Shown here: in pieces, positions 61,023 through 64,000 of the stretch
How the letters are laid out: every line of letters starts with the position of its first letter
Position numbering within the stretch: the stretch's first letter is position 1
NCBI GenBank assembly: GCA_963721335.1
Contig: CAVRIV010000002.1
Coordinates: forward strand, 248,001 to 312,000
Origin: CAVXDY01 sp963721335
GTDB lineage: Bacteria; Actinomycetota; Thermoleophilia; Miltoncostaeales; Miltoncostaeaceae
Direction: 5' to 3'
Length of the DNA: 64,000 nt
The notes under the pieces: generated by a model
What the model was told of the DNA's origin: nothing
What the model saw: the letters and a program-made list of their open reading frames with translations, nothing else
The model's database searches: none
Position numbers and translations under genes: made by a program

Positions 61023-62372
61023 CTACCCGGTGACGGGCGGCTGGAACTGGGCCTCGACGCGGCGGAACCGCGTGGTGGCCGTGTCGCGCACGGTGCGGGT
61101 CCCCTGGGCCGACACCTGGACGAGGTTCGTGCGGCTGCCCGAGATGCTGGTGGGCGCCTGCAGCCACACCTTCAGGGTGCGGCTCTTGCCCGCGGCCAGG
61201 TTGCCGATGCGCCAGACGATCTGCTTCCCGACCGAGGCCGGACGCAGGCTGGAGCGGAGATAGGCCATGCCCGCGGGCAGGGTGTCGGTGACGACCACCG
61301 AGCGCGCGATGACCTTGCTCGTGTTGCGGACGACGATCGTGTAGGGCACCTGGCTGCCCGCCAGGGCCGTCGCCTTGCCCGTCTTGATCACGCTGAGGGA
61401 CGGAGCCTGCGTGACCGACGGCCTCGGCGTGGTCGAGGGCGTCGTCGGTGTCGTGGGGGTGATGGTGGGCCCGCAGTTGGTGAACGTGACGCTCACCTGC
61501 GCGGTGTAGGTCTTCGGGGTCAGGAAGGCGGTCATCTGCGGCTCGGCGCCCGGGGTCACGGGGACGGCCCGCGTGAGCTCGGCGCCCACCGAGGTGACCG
61601 AGACCGTGACGGCGCCCACGGCGCCCGAGGTCAGCGTGACGCTCGCCGTGCCGGCGGCGCTGAACGTGACCTGGGTCGCGCTGAGGTTGGCCGTGCCCGC
61701 GGTGACCGCGAGGTTCGCGGTGGCGCCGGGCGTGCCGGTCAGGTTGAGGGCGGTGCCGGCACCGCCGGCGCAGGTGGAGGCGGAGGCGGCCGAGATGGCC
61801 ACCGGGCCCGCCGGGCCCTTGCCGGCCGAGAGGGCCACGAGCTCAGTGGCGCGCGCGTTGATCGCGGCGTCGCTGGTCGGGGTGCCCGCCGGGGCCTCGC
61901 CCATGACCACCCAGATGGCGGTCTGGATCGCGCCGGCCTCGAGGGGCTTGTCGGCGGCCGCGGCGATCAGCGCGTCGGTCTGCCCGATGAGCCATGCGGC
62001 CGAGTTGGCCCCGGGGCTCGCGAGCACGGGGGCGTCGGCCGCCGTCTGCAGGCTCACCGCGTAGTTCTGGCCCGTCCCGATCGGCGTCGAGGTGTCCACG
62101 CAGAAGCCCTTGTAGGCCGAGGTGGCGCCGCCGGACGGAGTGACCTGAAGGTTGAAGACGCCCGGCGATGTCACCACGCTGCCGCCACCGGGGATGTTGA
62201 TGGTGATCTCGTCGTAGATCGGGGCGGTGTTGACCAGGAGCAGGTTCGCCGGGGTGGCCGCCTGAGCCGGGACCGCGAGGGCCAGGGCCATCAGCAGCCC
62301 CATGAGGACAAGCCCGACGGGGCCCCAACGAGCCGAGCCGACGACCCGTCGATTGCGATTCTCTGTCTTCAC
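61023..62372 (-). CDS. Secreted protein with possible thioester domain and DUF11 domain
   Basis: I place the start at GTG 62372 (AAGGGAG about 8 bases upstream); ATG 62390 is also in frame. A signal peptide ends near residue 38 (AQA). The N-terminal domain has FCVD (Cys91) and AIQTAIW (Gln150), the spacing and context of Cys-Gln thioester (TQXA-type) adhesin domains. A Thr/Ala-rich beta region (about 175-300), a TTP-rich linker and a DUF11-type domain (about 325-440; LSVIKTGKATALAGSQVPYT, VVVTDTLPAGMAYLR) follow. No LPXTG or C-terminal anchor is seen. A surface adhesin is the likely role. Confidence 0.65.
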   Translation of the reverse strand: MKTENRNRRVVGSARWGPVGLVLMGLLMALALAVPAQAATPANLLLVNTAPIYDEITINIPGGGSVVTSPGVFNLQVTPSGGATSAYKGFCVDTSTPIGTGQNYAVSLQTAADAPVLASPGANSAAWLIGQTDALIAAAADKPLEAGAIQTAIWVVMGEAPAGTPTSDAAINARATELVALSAGKGPAGPVAISAASASTCAGGAGTALNLTGTPGATANLAVTAGTANLSATQVTFSAAGTASVTLTSGAVGAVTVSVTSVGAELTRAVPVTPGAEPQMTAFLTPKTYTAQVSVTFTNCGPTITPTTPTTPSTTPRPSVTQAPSLSVIKTGKATALAGSQVPYTIVVRNTSKVIARSVVVTDTLPAGMAYLRSSLRPASVGKQIVWRIGNLAAGKSRTLKVWLQAPTSISGSRTNLVQVSAQGTRTVRDTATTRFRRVEAQFQPPVTG

Positions 62373-62390
62373 CGATGGTCTCCCTTCCAT

Positions 62391-62809
62391 CGCCTGGAGT
62401 GCCTCCCGCCTACTGCGAATGGCGGAGTGTGCGAGTGCACGGTGACCGTTCCCCCACCCCAGGTGGTGCGAGTCTCGTTCATCGCGTCGCCCCGGAGCCA
62501 GCGGGTTGACCGGAGTTGTCTCCGGGCAATGCCCGCACGTGGCGTACTCGAACCAGGTACCGGGGGTTCACGACGAGGGGCAGTCTAGTCACGGGATCGG
62601 ACCCCGGAACTCCCCGTCCATGTAGGCGGATCGCTGGCGCGGACCAGGATCAAGACCTGTTCGGACCGGAATCGCCCCCCGTCGGTATAGGGATATTGTC
62701 AAGTTCCGCCTGTACGGCGTCGATCTAGGGGGGGCGGGCCGCCCAGGCCCCTCGGCGCGAGGCCCCGCGAAAGGGCCCCCGCCTCCGCCCTCGCTCCAAG
62801 GAATCCGAC
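62391..62809. other. Intergenic region between divergent secreted-protein genes
   Basis: No protein-coding gene, tRNA or clear terminator is apparent in these 419 bases. Minus-strand TTGACA (62700-62695 region) resembles a -35 for the gene at 61023, but I find no well-spaced -10. Several GC-rich hairpins are possible. A long structured leader for the minus-strand gene cannot be excluded; I did not recognise a riboswitch consensus. Confidence 0.4.
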
Positions 62810-64000
62810 GTGCCCCGTCACCGGATGCGGTCTCCCCATGCCGCGATCGCGATCCTCGCGCTCTGCGGCCTCGCGGCCGCGGCCGGCGCGGCGGGAGCCG
62901 CCTCCCCGGACGCGGAGCCGCCGGCCGCGGCGGGCCCCGTCGCGGCCTACGGCTTCGACGGCACCGGACCGTGGGTGGCCGACGCGTCCGGCAACGCCAA
63001 CCACGGAGCCACCACCGCCCCGCGCATCGAGGACGGGCGCTTCGGACGCGCCCTGAGCCTGGATCGGCCCCGGGCGGGCGCCATCGTCCCGGATGATCCC
63101 TCGCTGCGCCCGCTGCGGACCCTGACGCTCGAGGCCTGGGTCCGCCCGGAGCCGGGCCGCGGCTCGCGAGCGATCCTGGTGAAGGACGGCGGCGGCCGCG
63201 TCGCCTACGGCCTGAGCACCAGGGGCGGCCGGCCCCAGGCCGTGATCAACTCCGGCTCGCGCTCGCACGTGGCCCGCGCGGACTCCCCGCTGCGGCCCCG
63301 CGTCTGGACCCACCTGACCGCGACCTACGACGGGCGGTCGGTTCGCCTGCTCGTGGGCGGCGCCGAGGTTGCCGAGACGCCCGCCTCAGGGACCCTGCTC
63401 TCGGCGCGGGGGCCGCTGCGCATCGGCGCCGGCGGCACCGGCGGCGACCGCTTCCTGGGGGGCATCGACGAGGTCCGGGTGTACGGCCGCGCGCTGCGGC
63501 GCCCGGAGATCCTCCGCGACATGCGCCGCGCCGTGCGCAGCGACCCCGCCGGGGGCTCGACGACCCCGGTCATCGTGAACCCCCTGCCCGTCAGGCCCAT
63601 CACGCCCACCACGCCCACCAGGCCCGCCCCGCGCGCCGCGCCCGTCACGCCCGTCACGCCGCCCGTCACCCCCGCGCCGGTCGTTCCCCCCGTTCCCCCG
63701 GTGGACCCCCCCGAGCCGTCGCCCGGCGGCGGCACCCTCCAATGGGGCTACGTCGCCAACGCCGACATCAACAAGGCGGTCGACAGCGCCGCGAGCGGCC
63801 ACGGCACGGTCGTGCGGATGGAGTTCGGGATCGGAACCGGCACGGCGACCATCGCGCCCCACGTCGCATACGCCGCGAGCAAGGGCATGGAGGTGGTGCT
63901 CCAGGCCGGCTTCCACGGCACCATGCCGAGCGTGGCCCAGGCCCAGAGCCTGGGTCAGTGGGCGCGCGCCTTCGGTCCCGGCGGCACCTTCTGGTCCACC
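62810..64000 (+). CDS. Secreted LamG-domain protein with putative glycosidase domain, 3' end outside window
   Basis: GTG 62810 has AAGGA seven bases upstream, and the frame is open for 397 codons to the window end. A signal peptide (about 1-34) is followed by a LamG/concanavalin-like domain (about 45-235; LTLEAWVRPEPG, VWTHLTATYDG, FLGGIDEVRVYGRAL). A linker rich in Pro/Thr/Val (TPVTPP repeats, about 255-300) leads to a new domain starting LQWGYVANADINKAVDSAAS and MEFGIGTG...HVAYAASKGMEVVLQ, which looks like the first strands of a TIM-barrel glycoside hydrolase. The catalytic residues lie beyond the window. Confidence 0.7.
   Translation, partial: MPRHRMRSPHAAIAILALCGLAAAAGAAGAASPDAEPPAAAGPVAAYGFDGTGPWVADASGNANHGATTAPRIEDGRFGRALSLDRPRAGAIVPDDPSLRPLRTLTLEAWVRPEPGRGSRAILVKDGGGRVAYGLSTRGGRPQAVINSGSRSHVARADSPLRPRVWTHLTATYDGRSVRLLVGGAEVAETPASGTLLSARGPLRIGAGGTGGDRFLGGIDEVRVYGRALRRPEILRDMRRAVRSDPAGGSTTPVIVNPLPVRPITPTTPTRPAPRAAPVTPVTPPVTPAPVVPPVPPVDPPEPSPGGGTLQWGYVANADINKAVDSAASGHGTVVRMEFGIGTGTATIAPHVAYAASKGMEVVLQAGFHGTMPSVAQAQSLGQWARAFGPGGTFWST

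Noticed and set aside
62391..62809. Riboswitch (c-di-AMP or cobalamin type) in the long divergent region
   Set aside because: GC-rich stems are possible, but I could not match a known consensus on either strand.

Overview
The window is very GC-rich DNA with GTG and TTG starts, many 1-4 base gene overlaps (GTGA, ATGA, TGATG) and several apparently leaderless promoters. Gene content is that of a high-GC Gram-positive bacterium: CsoR, an overlapping alpha/beta-type aspartokinase, a large-form SRP RNA beside dnaX-ybaB-recR, DUF2254, YrdB, DUF5996 and BioF2-like GNAT proteins. I infer Actinomycetota, probably the Thermoleophilia/Solirubrobacterales side. That placement is inference; no rRNA is present.

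Layout. 0-6.4 kb: membrane proteins, two divergent tRNA-Ser genes, a secreted ice-binding/collagen-like protein, and a divergent csoR/copA copper module whose copA 3' end runs into tRNA-Val. 6.4-23.9 kb: glycosyltransferase, SDR, a degenerate REC-GGDEF protein, Tim44-like and DUF2254 proteins, a multicopper oxidase with an inserted heavy-metal-binding domain plus a flavoprotein, two convergent BioF2-like acyltransferases, a CHASE-GGDEF-HD-GYP c-di-GMP enzyme, a TetR/MFS pair and small conserved proteins. 23.9-31.7 kb: a minus-strand metal block (DUF4331, TPR, NicO-type transporter, Fur/Zur, ZnuABC-like transporter). 31.9-39.3 kb: housekeeping genes (SRP RNA, dnaX, ybaB, recR, corA, ask, asd). 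39.3-49.8 kb (minus): a secreted repeat protein, a VapBC-type toxin-antitoxin pair under a 23-bp palindrome, NDH-2, and a succinate dehydrogenase operon whose third gene is a two-CCG-domain (SdhE/HdrB-like) protein. 49.9-56.3 kb: SLC13/RCK carrier, icd-mdh, PqqD-like/TPR protein, LapA-like protein, PLP aminotransferase. 56.3-64 kb: secreted or surface proteins (two paralogous Ig-like proteins with a shared C-terminal module, a third BioF2-like protein, a possible thioester-domain protein, a LamG plus putative glycosidase protein cut by the window end).

How it fits together: copper handling (CsoR, CopA, MCO), zinc/nickel-type metal uptake (Fur/Zur, Znu, NicO, DUF4331), c-di-GMP signalling, central energy metabolism (SDH, ICDH, MDH, NDH-2) and a decorated cell surface.

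Caveat: about twenty genes, including near-essential ones (icd, mdh, dnaX), carry single-base frame breaks while reading as conserved protein on both sides. This is most simply explained by indel errors in the assembly, so I annotate these as interrupted single genes and not as pseudogenes. Coordinates of such genes span all frames involved.
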